From contig ML661887.1 of assembly GCA_007570785.1 (NCBI GenBank), forward strand, positions 62,001-126,000: 64,000 nt of DNA. The letters run 5' to 3'. The position numbers were made by a program, and so were the translations under genes. Source of the stretch: Antilocapra americana (Eukaryota; Chordata; Mammalia; Artiodactyla; Antilocapridae). A model generated the notes under the pieces. It was not told where the DNA came from, ran no database searches, and saw only the letters and a list, made by a program, of their open reading frames with translations. This document shows positions 44,027-55,339 of this stretch, one piece after another (positions within the stretch are counted from its first letter, which is position 1; each line of letters begins with the position of its first letter).

Positions 44027-45521
44027 GAATCAAGGTATATTGGAAGTGGTCAAACAGGAGATGGCAAGAATGAACATTGACATTTTAAGAATCAGTGAAC
44101 TAAGATGGACTGGAATGGGCAAATTTAACTCAGATGACCATTATATCTACCGCTGTGGGCAAGAATTCCTTAGAAGAAATGGTGTAGCCCTCATAGTTAG
44201 CAAAAGAGTCCGAAATGCAATAGTTGGGGGCAATCTCAAAAATGACAGAATGATCTCTGTTCATTTCCAAGGCAAACCATTCAATATCACAGTAATCCAA
44301 GTCTATGCCCTGACCAATAAGGCTAAAGAAGCTGAGGTTGAATGGTTCCATGAAGACCTACAAGACCTTCTAGAACTAACACTCAAATAAGACGTCCTTT
44401 TTATTATAGGGGACTGGAATGCAAAAGTAGGAAGTCAGGTAACACCTGGAGTAACAGGCAAATTTGGCCTTGGAGTACAGAATGAAGCAGGGCAAAGGCT
44501 AATAGAGTTTTGCCAAGAGAACGCACTGGTCATAGCACAATCTTTCCCAACAACACAAGAGAAGACTCTATACATGGACATCACCAAATGGTCAACAATG
44601 AAATCAGATTGATTATATTCTTTGCAGTCAAAGATGGAGAAGCTCTATACAGTCAGCAAAAACAAGACCGGGAGCTGACTGTGGCTCAGATCATGAATTC
44701 CTTATTGCCAAATTCAGACTTAAACTGAAGAAAGTAGGGAAAACCACTAGATCATCCAGGTATGACCTAAATCATATCCCTTATGATTATACAGTGGAAG
44801 TGACAGATTCAAGGGATTAGATCTGATAGAGTGCCTGAAGAATTATGGATGGAGGTTTCTGGCATTGTTCAAGAGGCAGGGATCAAGACCATCCCAAAGA
44901 AAAAGAAATGCAAAAAGGCAAAATGGTTGTCTGAGGAGGCCTTACAAACAGCTGAGAAAAGAAGAGAAACTAAAGGCAAAGGAGAAAAGGAAAGATACCA
45001 ATTTGAATGCAGAGTTCCAAAGAATAGCAAGGAGAAATAAGAAAGCCTTCCCCAGTGATCAATGCAAAGTAATAGAGGAAAACAAAAGAATGGGAAAGAC
45101 TAGAGATCTCTTCAAGAAACTTAGAGATACCAAGGGAACATTTCATGCAAAGAAGGGCACAAAAGAACAGGAGTAGTATGGACATAACAGAAGCAGAAGA
45201 TAATAAGAAGAGGTGGCAAGAATACACAGAAGAATTGTACAAAAAAGATCTTCATGACTCAGAACACCACAATGGTGTGATCACCCACCTAGAGCCAGAC
45301 ATCCTAGAATGTGAAGTCAAGTGGGCCTTAAGAAGCATCACTACGAACAAAACTAGTGGAGGTGATGGAATTCCAGTTGAGCTATTTTACACCCTAAAAG
45401 AGGATGCTGTGAAAATGCTGTCCTCAATATGCCAGCAAATTTGGAAAACTCAGCAGTGGCCACAGGACTGGAAAATGTCAGTTTTCATTCCAATCCCAAA
45501 GAAAGGCAATGCCAAAGAATG
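44027..45521 (+). mobile_element. BovB (RTE) LINE piece, sense, both ends missing
   Basis: Sense BovB ORF2 from the endonuclease region to just before the RT palm (GAAAGGCAATGCCAAAGAAT near 45501-45520), where it stops abruptly. It has no 3' end or terminal repeats, so simple 5' truncation during insertion does not explain it. Confidence 0.9.
44027..45521 (+). pseudogene. BovB ORF2 remnant: endonuclease and linker
   Basis: The first open block (44025-44390) shows an APE-type endonuclease segment (SELRWTGMGKF and the FNITVIQVYA block). A TAA at 44388-44390 replaces a lysine codon; the frame then continues with FIIGDWNAKVG before a frameshift near 44540. Later blocks at 44831-45176 and 45145-45567 are in shifted frames and cover the linker up to PIPKKGNAKE. 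The frameshifts and stops rule out activity. Confidence 0.8.
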
Positions 45522-45708
45522 TTATGGGCACCCCTCCCTGCAAAAGGGGCTGGGAAATATTGCCTAGCTCTTGCCCAGCGAGAAGGAGAGAGAGATGGAG
45601 TTTGGTGGGAAGCCCACAGCCCCTGCCATAGTCCCCATTCCTCTTCCTAAGTCCACCCTCCTTTACCTTCCTGCTCTCACCCCATTTGTTACCATTAGCA
45701 TGTGACTT

Positions 45709-45926
45709 GGGGGGTTCCCTGGTGGCTCAGTGGTAAAGAATCTGCCTGCCAATGCAGGAGATGTGGGTTTTATCCCTGCATAGGGAAGACCCCCTGGAGC
45801 AGAAAATGGCAACCCATTCTGGTATTCTAGCCTGGGAAATCACAATGACAGAGGAACCTTGCAGGCTACAGTCCATGGGGTCACAAAAGAGTGGGACTTG
45901 ACTTAGCAACTCAATGACAACAGCAA
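45709..45926 (+). repeat. Bov-tA SINE, sense
   Basis: From GGGGGTTCCCTGGTGGCTCA to the BovA end, with a CAACAGCAA-type tail. Confidence 0.9.
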
Positions 45927-46579
45927 GCCTGTGACATATGGAAAACTGTATAACCTAGGAACAAATACAATCAACAGTCAGCCACCTACTGCTTCTAAGG
46001 AGCAGGTAATAGAATCTTCTCCCCAGTCATTGCTGTCTTAATAACACACACGCCATAGCCCAGCACTGGTCTGCATTAGTGTTCTTGGAGTTTTTATTTT
46101 GTTTGTTTTAAAATTTATTGTTTGTGCTGTTACTCACTGTCTGCAGGCCTCACTGATGTGTATCAGCTCCAGGGGAAATAAAAACCAAACCTTAGCAAAT
46201 ATCTTCCCTGAACACAAATGTGTTTCATAGCGTCAAGCTCAGCATCAGCCTTGTGATGTTAATCCTTGGGTATGTTTGGATTCAGGCACATTTACCTGAC
46301 TAATATTGTTCATGGAAAACCAGACTAGAGTTGGGGTCACAGCCCTTGACAAAGGGTCCTGCAGCCTCCGCCCACACTCCAGCTGAGGCTGCTTCCTCCC
46401 ACCTCCCAAGGTACAGGAGAAGTCCAGTCGATTTAGGGGAGGACTGGACATTTATCAGGTGCCCTGTGGAGTAATGTGTGCTTTTGGCTTAGAGATGGAG
46501 GAGGAGTGAAGGGGGAACCCAGTGTGACATGTCCAGAAACCCTAGTGGTCCATGGGAATTTGGCCAACTGGAGAGTGGG
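45927..46579. other. Unassigned sequence, no gene seen
   Basis: No repeat family or exon recognised. Confidence 0.4.
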
Positions 46580-47152
46580 TTCAGTTCAGTTCAGTTCAGT
46601 TGCTTAGTTGTGTCTAACTCCTTGCGACCCCATGGACTGCAGCATACCAGTCTTCCCCGTCCATCACCAACTCCTGGAGCTTACTCAAACTCATGTCCAT
46701 TGAGTTGGTGATACCATCCAACGATCTCATCCTCTGTCGTCCACTTCTCCTCCCATCTTCAATCTTTCCCAGCATCAGGGTCTTTTCAAATGAGTCAGTT
46801 CTTCACAACAGGTGGCCAAAGTATTGGAATTTCAGCTTTAGCATCAGTTCTTCCAATGAATATTTAGGACTGATCTCCTTTAGGATGGACTGGTTGGATC
46901 TCCCTGCTTTAAGAGTCTTCAACACCACAGTTCAAAAGCATCAATTCTTTGGCACTCAGCTTTCTTTATAGTCCAACTCTCACATCCATACACGACTCCT
47001 GGAAAAACCATCGCTTTGACTAGATGGACCTTTGTTGGCAAAGTAATGTCTCTGCTTTTTAATATGCTGTCTAGGTTGGTCATAGCTTTTCTTCCAAGGA
47101 GCAAGTGTCTTAATTTCATGGCTGCAGTCACCATCTGCAGTGATTTTGGAGA
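46580..47152 (-). mobile_element. BovB 3'-end fragment, antisense, 570 bp
   Basis: Terminal TTCAG units at the left, the complete 3'-end order, and the 'TAATATGCTGTCTAGGTTGG' and 'CACCATCTGCAGTGATTTTG' blocks at the right, where it is 5'-truncated. Confidence 0.9.
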
Positions 47153-47170
47153 CTGAGTGAGACTCACTAA

Positions 47171-47863
47171 TTTTTTTTTTTTTTTTTTGGTTACGTTTTC
47201 TTTAATTGTTCAAAATGTGAGTGCATCCCAGTCAGGGCCTACCTTTGCTGTTAATCACTGGGGGACTGTGCTTGTCCTGACCCCCATCCCTCACTGCCTC
47301 AGGGGGCAAGAACTTGCTGGCCCTCTGGCATGTGACTTCAGTTGCACACATTCCCTGCATCCCCCCAGCAACCCCCATAGCGCCCCCACCTCATTTCCAG
47401 GTCCAGCCCTCTCCACCTTGACAGTCCCCTCCTGTGCCTCTGCCCCAAATTCCCTGTGAGAACTTTCCAGGGCTGCCCCTCCCCCAGGCCAGCCCTCAGG
47501 GGAGCCAGTGCCTGGACCACATGCTGAGACCCGAGGACTGGACACTTCTAGGAGCCATCTCCAGCCCCCACTTCACCCCCACCTCCATCTGCGTTCTGCA
47601 GAGGGGTTAGTTCTTCTCACCCGCCCCCTTCCCCTATTACTGTCCTCTTCCCGCCCCCACAGCCAGGGCCCTCCTGTGTGTGCTGCCTAAACTTGGAGCC
47701 TGCACAGGTAACCAGGTAATGAGGGTCATTTCCACCTCCACACCCTCCTTCCTGCTGTGTTCCCAGGCTGGAGTTTTCTGACTTGTCCCTTTCTGGTAAG
47801 CTTATCTTACTCTGGCTCAAGGCCTGCCTCCTCCATAGAACCTTTCTTGAGCGCTACCTCTGC
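47171..47863 (-). pseudogene. Possible retrocopy 3' end (poly(A), ATTAAA)
   Basis: On the minus strand an ATTAAA hexamer (47201-47206) lies about a dozen bases before a run of 18 A (47171-47188), the layout of a polyadenylated mRNA end. The 650 bases upstream of it (to about 47863) are GC-rich, free of known repeats and unlike their BovB neighbours. I see no matching target-site duplication and no recognisable protein, so the source gene is unknown. The alternative is a chance T-run in unique DNA. Confidence 0.35.
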
Positions 47864-47864
47864 T

Positions 47865-48483
47865 CGAACTGGACATGGAACAACAGACTGGTTCCAAATA
47901 GGAAAAGGAGTACATCAAGGCTGTATATTGTCACCTTGCTTATTTAACTTATATGCAGAGTACATCATGAGAAACGCTGGGCTGGAGGAAGCACAAGCTG
48001 GAATCAAGATTGCCAGGAGAAATAGCAATAATCTCAGATATGCAGATGACACCACCCTTATGGCAGAAAGTGAAGAGGAACTAAAAAGCCTCTTGATGAA
48101 AGTGAACGAGGAGAGTGAAAAACTTGGCTTAAAGCTCAACATTCAGAAAACTAAGATCACGGCATCCAGTCCCATCACTTCATGACAAATAGATGGGGAA
48201 ACAATGGAAACAGGGGCAGATGTTGTTTTGGGGGACTCCAAAAATCACTGCAGATGGTGACTGCAGCCATGAAATTAAAAGATGCTTACTCCTTGGAAGG
48301 AAAATTATGACCAACCTAGACAGCATATTAAAAAGCAGAGACATTTTGCCTAAAAAGGTCCGTCTAGTCAAGACTATGGTTTTTCCAGTGGTCATGTATG
48401 GATATGAGAGTTGGATATAAAGAAAGCTGAGCACCGAAGAACTGATGCTTTTGAACTGTGGTATAGGAGAAGACTCTTGAGAA
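47865..48483 (+). mobile_element. BovB (RTE) LINE piece, sense, RT C-terminal part
   Basis: Sense BovB starting inside the RT palm and ending before the 3' terminus (AGAAGACTCTTGAGAA). The open block to 48185 keeps an intact YADD (48039-48050) and the following AESEEELKSLL segment, then meets a TGA. Both ends are missing, as in the piece at 44027-45521. Confidence 0.9.
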
Positions 48484-48590
48484 TTAACACATGGGCGCAC
48501 TTATCTTTTTGAATTATAGTTTTTCTGGATATATGCCCAGGAGTGGCGTTGCTGGGTACATGACAACTCTTTTTTAGTTATATCATTTTT
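48484..48590 (-). repeat. L1 fragment, antisense
   Basis: TTTTTCTGGATATATGCCCA, AGTGGCGTTGCTGGGTACAT: an antisense L1 ORF2 tail piece joined directly to the BovB break. Confidence 0.7.
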
Positions 48591-48639
48591 TTTAAAGGTT
48601 ATGCCCTGCCTGTCCCATTACAGCAGGGAAATGCCAGTA

Positions 48640-48745
48640 GCTCTAACTAAAATACAGGTTTCTGGTCTCCTTCACTTAGACCTAGTGAATCAGGAGCTCT
48701 GAAGGTGCAGCCCAGAAATCTGCATCTTTATCAGGCACTGTCTTA
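48640..48745 (+). mobile_element. MER5A hAT-Charlie fragment
   Basis: TAGTGAATCAGGAGCTCTGA and GCCCAGAAATCTGCATCTTT are the central MER5A blocks. Confidence 0.6.
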
Positions 48746-48984
48746 TCTTGGCTGTGGTTAGCTGTTTGGCAAGAGATGCTGTAACCTTGGTCCTTTCACC
48801 CCAAGGGACTTGCAGCATCCCCTGGGGTCCTAGGACCTCTTGCTTCAGTAGCTAAGGCCTGATAGATCCACCTTAGAGCCTCAGGCCAAGACTCACCCCT
48901 GATTTGGCACAACATCCTACACCATTTTGCCTAATTGGGCAATCTATAAATATTCATTGAACTGACCTAGGACTCTCAAGGGCA

Positions 48985-49045
48985 AGGTCATGTTTTCTTT
49001 ATTTCTTTGGGGCCAACTTCTGGCATGTAGTAAATACTCTTTCTG
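48985..49045 (+). repeat. Short L2 3'-end relic, sense
   Basis: AGGGCAAGGTCATGTTTTC followed by GGCATGTAGTAAATACTC. Short and weak. Confidence 0.45.
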
Positions 49046-49687
49046 TCCCTGAGAGGGTAGGCTGATAGATGAGGTCACAGATCCAGGACACACCTGCACA
49101 AGGAGTTGGGAGAGGAGACAACAGCTCTAGTGCACGCTAGCTTCCCCGCTCCTCTGGGTCTTTCTAGAGGAAGAGGAAGCTACATTGTTTATGTTCACAA
49201 TCCACAGGCTTGCAACTGGGCAGAAACTCTCAGTATGAGTCAGGAAAGGCAGATGTCATCGCAGGTGTGTTTTCTAAGAAAATCAACATGAGTGAGTGAA
49301 TAAGGTTGACCTCAACTGTCTTGACAATGGCTTGGCCAGCCTGAAATTGTGTACACAGTTTTGTTTTTTGTTCTCCAAGATCAGGGCCATGTTAACAGTC
49401 CTTGGTGTGCTTCCTGGGTATCAGCTTAAATGAAGAAGACAGAGCTCTGACATATGCAGGAAGGGAGCCCGCCAGCCATAGGCATGGCTGTGAGAAAACT
49501 TAACCTTTTATGGGTAAAATAAGTTTGCCCTTAAGCTAAAGACCAAAAAGAAGTTGGAAAAAACTTAAGTGAGCCCTCAGACCATGAACTAAGAGAGAAC
49601 CGAAAATGAATGGATTCCTGTTGTAGCTAGAAAATGCACACAGACACACATGGAAACAGTGGGAATTATTGGCTCATAAGAATTTTT
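49046..49687. other. Unassigned sequence, no gene seen
   Basis: No repeat family or exon recognised. Confidence 0.4.
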
Positions 49688-49900
49688 CATGGTTTCCCAG
49701 GAAAAGAATCTCTTTGCAAGGCAGGAGATGTGGGTTTCATCCCTGAGTTGGAAAGATCTCTGGAGAAGGAAATGAAAAGCCACTCCAGTATTCCTGCCTG
49801 GGAAATCCCATGAACAGAGGAGTCTGATGGGTTTCAGTCCACAAGGTCACAAAAGAGTTGGACATGACTTAGCAACTAAACAACAACAACAACAAAGAGT
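49688..49900 (+). repeat. Bov-tA SINE, sense, with (CAA)n tail
   Basis: Diverged head, then GGAGAAGGAAATGAAAAGCC and the BovA end, followed by CAACAACAACAACAA. Confidence 0.85.
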
Positions 49901-50194
49901 GTTCGGGATTGTGGAAAGCAAATTACTTTTATTAGCAAGTATATACAGAGAAATATTACAGACTAACCTCTCTGCTGGGATATAAGAGGTATTCAGAACA
50001 GCCCCTACCATCTCTGGATGGAGAGCTAAGCCCTCTGCAAAGAGAGAACCACACAGAAGTTCTCAAAAGTAAGCATGCCTGCCTAAATGGCCAGGAAACT
50101 TCTTGAAGGGACAGAGCCTGGGTCTTACCTTGAATCCTGAATCTTTGTTTTTTTAATATCTTAAATGCTTATATAGATCAAAGTTACTTGTCTT
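49901..50194. other. Unassigned sequence
   Basis: No repeat family or exon recognised. Confidence 0.4.
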
Positions 50195-50560
50195 AGGCTA
50201 CATAATTGCAAGCAACAGAAACAAACTTTGACTGGTTCAAGAAAAAGAAAAGTTTAGAAAAGTATACCTGGGAACTAGGCTGAGAAAATGGGCAGAAACC
50301 ACAGAGGCTGGAGAGTGGGAAATATCACTATTTAACCCTATGGGAACAGCCTGGTAAGGACACTGCTGTCACCACAGAAAGTCTAGGATTCCAGGGCTTC
50401 CAATTTAAAGTCATGCCCACATCCTAGCTGCAAGGGAGGCTGGAAGGCTCTGATTTTTAGTGGGAGGTGGATACTCATGCATGAAGTAGAGAATTCCCCA
50501 AACATTGGAAGGGAGTTCAGCAGCCACGACAAATGACAAAAGCTCACCACACCTTCCATA
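50195..50560 (+). repeat. Ancient interspersed repeat, family not named
   Basis: Opens with ATAATTGCAAGCAACAGAAA as in the relics near 9350 and 28385, and later shows a CCACATCCTAGCTGCAAGGG block that I associate with the same class of old element. The right edge is unclear. Confidence 0.4.
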
Positions 50561-50957
50561 TCTAATATAGGAAGAGAAAGTATAAATGTGAAAGAGTATT
50601 CATTATCATTTTCCAAAAAGCAAAACTGAAGGACAGGAATTGAGCAGATTACCAATGCAATAAGATTCTGCTCAGTGGGAATTAGTTTTAGGGGGAAGGG
50701 GAACCTTAAAGACTTTGGAGGTGTGGGATAAATGGAAAAGAGGTAGGGAGGTTTTCCAGGCTGGGAAAACACCCACAGGTCAAAATTAGCCACATGGGTG
50801 TAGGGGCAGGGAGGAGAAATTCCAACGTCCCTACCAAACCAGCCAACTCCACGCTCAAGCTCTGACATGGGAAGACCCGTCTTATCCAATATCTGTTGCA
50901 GGTTCTTCAGCATCACCCAGAAGTCCTGTTTCTCATCTATCATTTATCAATAACATC
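50561..50957. other. Unassigned sequence, no gene seen
   Basis: A 186-codon minus-strand ORF spans 50383-50943, but it overlaps the old repeat and shows no domain, so I do not call it a gene. Confidence 0.4.
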
Positions 50958-51155
50958 ATGATATGGCTCAGTAGTAAAGAATCCACCCACCAATGCAGGA
51001 GATGCGAGTTCAATCCCAGAGTCAGGAAGATTCTCCTGGAGAATAAAATAGCAACCCACTCCAGTATGCTTGCCTGGAGAATCCCATGGACAGAAGGGCC
51101 TGGTGAGCTACAGTCCATGGGGTCACAAAGAGTTGGACACAACTGAGCATGCACA
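50958..51155 (+). repeat. Bov-tA SINE, sense
   Basis: ATATGGCTCAGTAGTAAAGA through the BovA end AGAGTTGGACACAACTGAGC. The first bases of the head are missing. Confidence 0.9.
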
Positions 51156-51179
51156 CAGTGCACCGCAGATTAATTATCA

Positions 51180-51925
51180 CAAGAATGGCATCACCACTAC
51201 TCTGACAATCATTGACTTTTAAGTGGAATGTTTAGTTGGTTTATATTTAATGTAATTAATATACTGATGTGGTTATTTGTTATTTGCTTTTAGTTTGTTC
51301 AATATATTTTTTATTCTTCAGTTCCTTTGCCCTCCTTTCTTTGGAGTTAATTTTTTACAATTATATTTTAATCTATCTACTGTCTTTTTAGCTATCCCTA
51401 TTTGCATTCATTTAAGTAGGCACTTTAGGGATTTTAATAAATATTCTTAACTTTTCATAACTTACTTAGAGTCAATATTGTACCACTTCACAAAAATGTA
51501 AGAATTTAACAATTATATAGTTTCATTCACAGCCTTCATCTATAAGCTGGATATATAAGATGTAATATATATTACATCTACTTATGTTGTATGTACTTTA
51601 TGATATGTGCTCTACATTTTGTTCTGAACACTCATACTTTTAAGAGATACTATGAGAGAAATAGACTGTTACATGTAACCACATATTTAGCATTTCTAGT
51701 TTACTCCATTACTGATGATTTGTACTTGATCTGATCTCATCTCCTTTTAGCATTAAATAACTTTCTTTAACATTTCTTAAAGTTCAGATATGTTCATGAT
51801 TAATTATTTTAATTTTCATTTAGATGAAAGTGTCCGTTTCACCTTCATTTCTTGAGGTGTATTTCCTCTGAATATAGAATTCTTGGTTGAAGGGTGTGTT
51901 TGTTTTTTCCTTTTAGCATTTGATG
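51180..51925 (-). repeat. Old L1 internal fragment, antisense
   Basis: AT-rich antisense L1 ORF2-type sequence, recognised from the TGTTTAGTTGGTTTATATTT and GAATTCTTGGTTGAAGGG blocks. Contains a 22-bp perfect palindrome at 51558-51579. Confidence 0.6.
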
Positions 51926-52040
51926 CACAGGGCTTAGGGCAAAGTTAATTATCACCATTTTATAGATACGAAGACTGAAGATGCCAAGATTGTAAGCAGA
52001 AGTCAGAAATTATGGCTCCATTCTCTTGCTTTCTGCTAGT
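51926..52040 (-). repeat. MIR SINE, antisense
   Basis: ACCATTTTATAGATACGAAG and AAGATTGTAAGCAGAAGTC match a diverged reverse MIR core. Confidence 0.55.
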
Positions 52041-52754
52041 TTACTCAGTCGTCATCTTCCTCTTGCTACCCATTACCCTGCTTCTTCAGTGAAGTGAGTT
52101 CCTGCCTACAAAGAGTTTATCCTTTACATTTACTGGCCTGGGAGCTTCCCCCACCACCCCCACCCCCAGACCTCTTGTTAAATAAGGACATCCTGTCATG
52201 AAGCTTTTTTGTCTTTTATTCCTGCTTGAAGGGCTATAACATTCCCATTGCCTAAGAGGAAAGACCCATTCTTTCAGATGCTTTTCTTCTTGGCCACACA
52301 CCCTACTCTTGAGCTTCTCCTAAGTGGTTTAGCTTACTATTAACAATGTTCTTCAGACTTTATCTAAACCTTGGCTGGGGCAGCTGGAGGCAGCAAGGAG
52401 TGAGAGCTGGTGTCCACTCCTCAGGCCTCTGCATTAGGAGGCTTCTGGCAGCTGCTCCTCTCAGATTTTCCCTCTCCAGCGCCCCCCCATACCACAAATA
52501 GACTTTTAATAAAGCCACAGTGGTGGGGTCTCCTTAAAAAAAAGCAAAAAACTTCTGCCTCCTGCTGAAACTGTGAGAGAAGCTTGATTTTGAAAACAGC
52601 TTAGTTTCATCTAGGTTATAAAGTTGTCCGAAGGCTGCATTGGGATGTACTTCTTAACATTTGAGTTCAAATGCTTTTAGAAAGGACAGGCATCACCAAT
52701 CTCTATTTTGTTTTGACTGGCTCCTTCAGGTGTCTAAATGTGTAACCCTTGTGC
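52041..52754. other. Unassigned sequence, no gene seen
   Basis: No repeat family or exon recognised. Confidence 0.4.
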
Positions 52755-52950
52755 GTGCCCAGCCTCTCCGTTGTGTGATCCCATGGACTGTAGCCTGCCA
52801 GGCTCCTCTGTCCATGGAGTTCTCCAGGCAAGAATAGTGAAGTGAGTTGCCATTTCCTCCTCCATGGGAATCTTCCCAACCCAGGGATCAAACCTGAGTC
52901 TTCTGCATTGGCAGGCAGATTCTTTACCACTGCACCACCTGGGAAACCTT
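52755..52950 (-). repeat. Bov-tA SINE, antisense
   Basis: CCCATGGACTGTAGCCTGCC through the reverse head CACTGCACCACCTGGGAAAC. Confidence 0.9.
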
Positions 52951-53499
52951 GTAGCAAGTTCCATCTGGGAGCAACTAGCAGAGTACAAGGCACCTGGGAT
53001 TTTGGCTCAACCACTGGCACCTGAGTAAAGGGTCCAAAGCCCAGAGAGCATCAACAGTAATAGGTTCACATCTGAATGTGACCATCAAAGACATGGAAAC
53101 ACTCTTCCTAGGGCACCAATACCAGCCCACCCATTCTAGGTCCAATGGGAGCTGCTGGAAACCCAGATGCAGCACCTAGGGGCCACCTAGAGTCCATGGC
53201 TGTGGTCCCCTCCTCCATCTTCAAAGTGTATCACTCCAGTCTCTGCCTCTGTGGTCAACCTGCCTTCTCCTCTGCTCAAGTCAAATCTCCCCTCTTCTCT
53301 CTCTTGAAGGATACTTGTGATTACATTCAGGGCCACCCCGATGACCCAGCATAACTCTTAAGATCCTTAATTTCATCACATCTGCAGAATCCCTTTTGCC
53401 ATCTAAGGTAACATTCACAGGTTCTGGTGATTAGGATGTAGACATATCTTGGAGGACCCACTAACCTGGCAAACCCTCATTGGCCCTCTGGGTTCAGAC
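52951..53499. other. Mostly unassigned; piece of an old repeat
   Basis: About 53370-53470 (CATCTGCAGAATCCCTTTTG, TAACATTCACAGGTTCTGG) is a pattern common to old mammalian dispersed repeats, family not certain. The rest is unassigned. Confidence 0.4.
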
Positions 53500-53715
53500 T
53501 TCTTCTTTTTCTTCTAAAAGACTTCCCCAGTGTCTAAGATGCATTCAGGGTCAGGCTCCCTAGTGTAGCGTGTCGCACACCAGATTGTAACTGTCTTTTT
53601 GTCATTCTTCTGTCTCTTCTGCTTGAGGGCTAGGATCTCACCCCTCTTCTTCCCCTTGGCATCCCCATGCTCTAGCTCACAATGTGCTCAATCTACATTT
53701 GTAGGACTGAATGTG
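53500..53715 (+). repeat. L2 LINE 3' end, sense
   Basis: TGCTTGAGGGCTAGGATCTC and the final GTGCTCAATCTACATTTGTA follow the L2 3'-end order. Confidence 0.65.
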
Positions 53716-54539
53716 CCCCTCTGACTGACAGAGGATGAGCAGCCCTGCTGGAAGTGGGCACAGAGGTCCCCTGGTCAAGGTGAGAAGGGGGCCTGCAGAA
53801 AGCAGGGCCAGAGTGGGGTGTGCTGGCCGGACAGGCCACATTATGCTCTGGAGGTGCCTCCCTTGAATTTGGAGCTGAGAGCTCTGCATCAGGGGTACGA
53901 CAGTCCGCCAGCAGTACATCCCTGGGCTCCTCAAGCCATGTGCACTGTTCACTACAACTTTCCTGCTGCTCTGACCCTGAGAACAGGGCCCTTGGGAACA
54001 AGTGCTTGGAGGCCAACTTCACTGCTCCTCTGTGGTGGTCTGTGACTGGCTCCTTTGGTCACTGATTAGCTTTTCAGGGAAATATAATCATTAGGCAAAC
54101 TCTATCCACCTATCAGGGAAGATATAAACATAAGTAAACCCTGGATACAAGGGGTTACAACCCACAGCTGCCCTTGGGCACATGGGCAGTGCCAGCTTGC
54201 CCTGGATCCAGGTGGCTGCTTGGTTGAAGGGTAACTGATGGTATCATGCTTTCAGTTTACTCCAACAGATACATGTTCCAAGGGAACATGACCCTTGGAA
54301 TGTGAACTTACACATCACCAAGCTTTACCTATCGGCAACAAACACAAACACCCCTCAAAGCTATGTTACGGCCCAACTGCACTTGTTTATTTCTGTCAAG
54401 GCTAATTTTTCGTTATTTATGCCAAAACTTATAAGCCAATAAAAATGTCCTTCAGATCAGGGATGCAAAGGAAAAGAAGTCTTGGTAATCTAAGACCTTG
54501 CTACAATAGGCATCCTGCCTTTAACTCATTTTTTTTTTA
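53716..54539. other. Unassigned sequence, no gene seen
   Basis: Overlapping short ORFs, none gene-like. No repeat recognised. Confidence 0.4.
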
Positions 54540-54706
54540 AACGTGGACCACTTTTTAAATCTTTATTGAATTTGTTACAATGTTGCTTACGTTTTATTTT
54601 TTGGCTGCTGGAGGCATGTGGGATATTAGTGCCTTGACAGAGACTGAACCCACACCCCCAGTATTGGGAGGCAAAGTCTTCACCACTGGACCACCAGGGA
54701 AGTCCC
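54540..54706 (-). repeat. CHR-type SINE, antisense
   Basis: T-rich left part, TTGGCTGCTGGAGGCATGTG body, and the reverse head CACTGGACCACCAGGGAAGT. Confidence 0.85.
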
Positions 54707-55339
54707 CTGCACTTTACTCTTGCGGGCAGCAAGCTGGGGCTGTTGACTGATGTGTGTTTTCTTCTGCTGTGTGGTTGAGGTCATGTGGGTGTGACTTTCT
54801 GCTTTGGATGGTTAAAGGTGGAAACAGGGTTGGGGAGTCTGGTCAACCCTCAAGAAGCATACAGCTTTTGGAGACCACAAATGTCAGAACAGTGTAAGAC
54901 CACCCCCTTTTGTGGAGCCCACCAGGAAGCCATCCTCAGCCCCTTGGGTGTCTGGGTGCTGGTGCCTGGAAATTCTGGAACACACAGTCAGAACACTGGT
55001 CCTCCTGGAAGCCTAAAATCCTCATTCCAGGATGACCCCTCAGCTGACTCTTTCTAGACAGTTCAGAGAATGTTCTTCCTTCTCCTTTCCCCAAGAAGCT
55101 GCTTTCCACCCTCAACTTTCCTCCACCCCTTCCCTCTGCTCCATCCTTAAATGACTCTATCACTCTTTTACATCCTCCATTTGAAGTCCTGTGTTTGCTG
55201 GCATCCCAGGCAAGGGAGATAGACAACCACGAGAGAGGGATCTTAGAATGAATCAGAGCTGCGTACTTGCCTCTGACACGTCACTGAGTATCAGTGATAA
55301 AACTTGGGTTTCTTTTCTTTTTCACCAAACCTGAACTGA
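54707..55339. other. Unassigned sequence, no gene seen
   Basis: No repeat family or exon recognised. Confidence 0.4.

Noticed and set aside
47757..48185. 142-codon ORF with a polymerase motif as a host gene
   Set aside because: From about codon 36 it is BovB reverse transcriptase; the first codons are flanking sequence.
50383..50943. 186-codon minus-strand ORF
   Set aside because: No domain, signal or splice context, and its 3' half overlaps an old dispersed repeat. Length alone is not enough in 64 kb of six-frame space.
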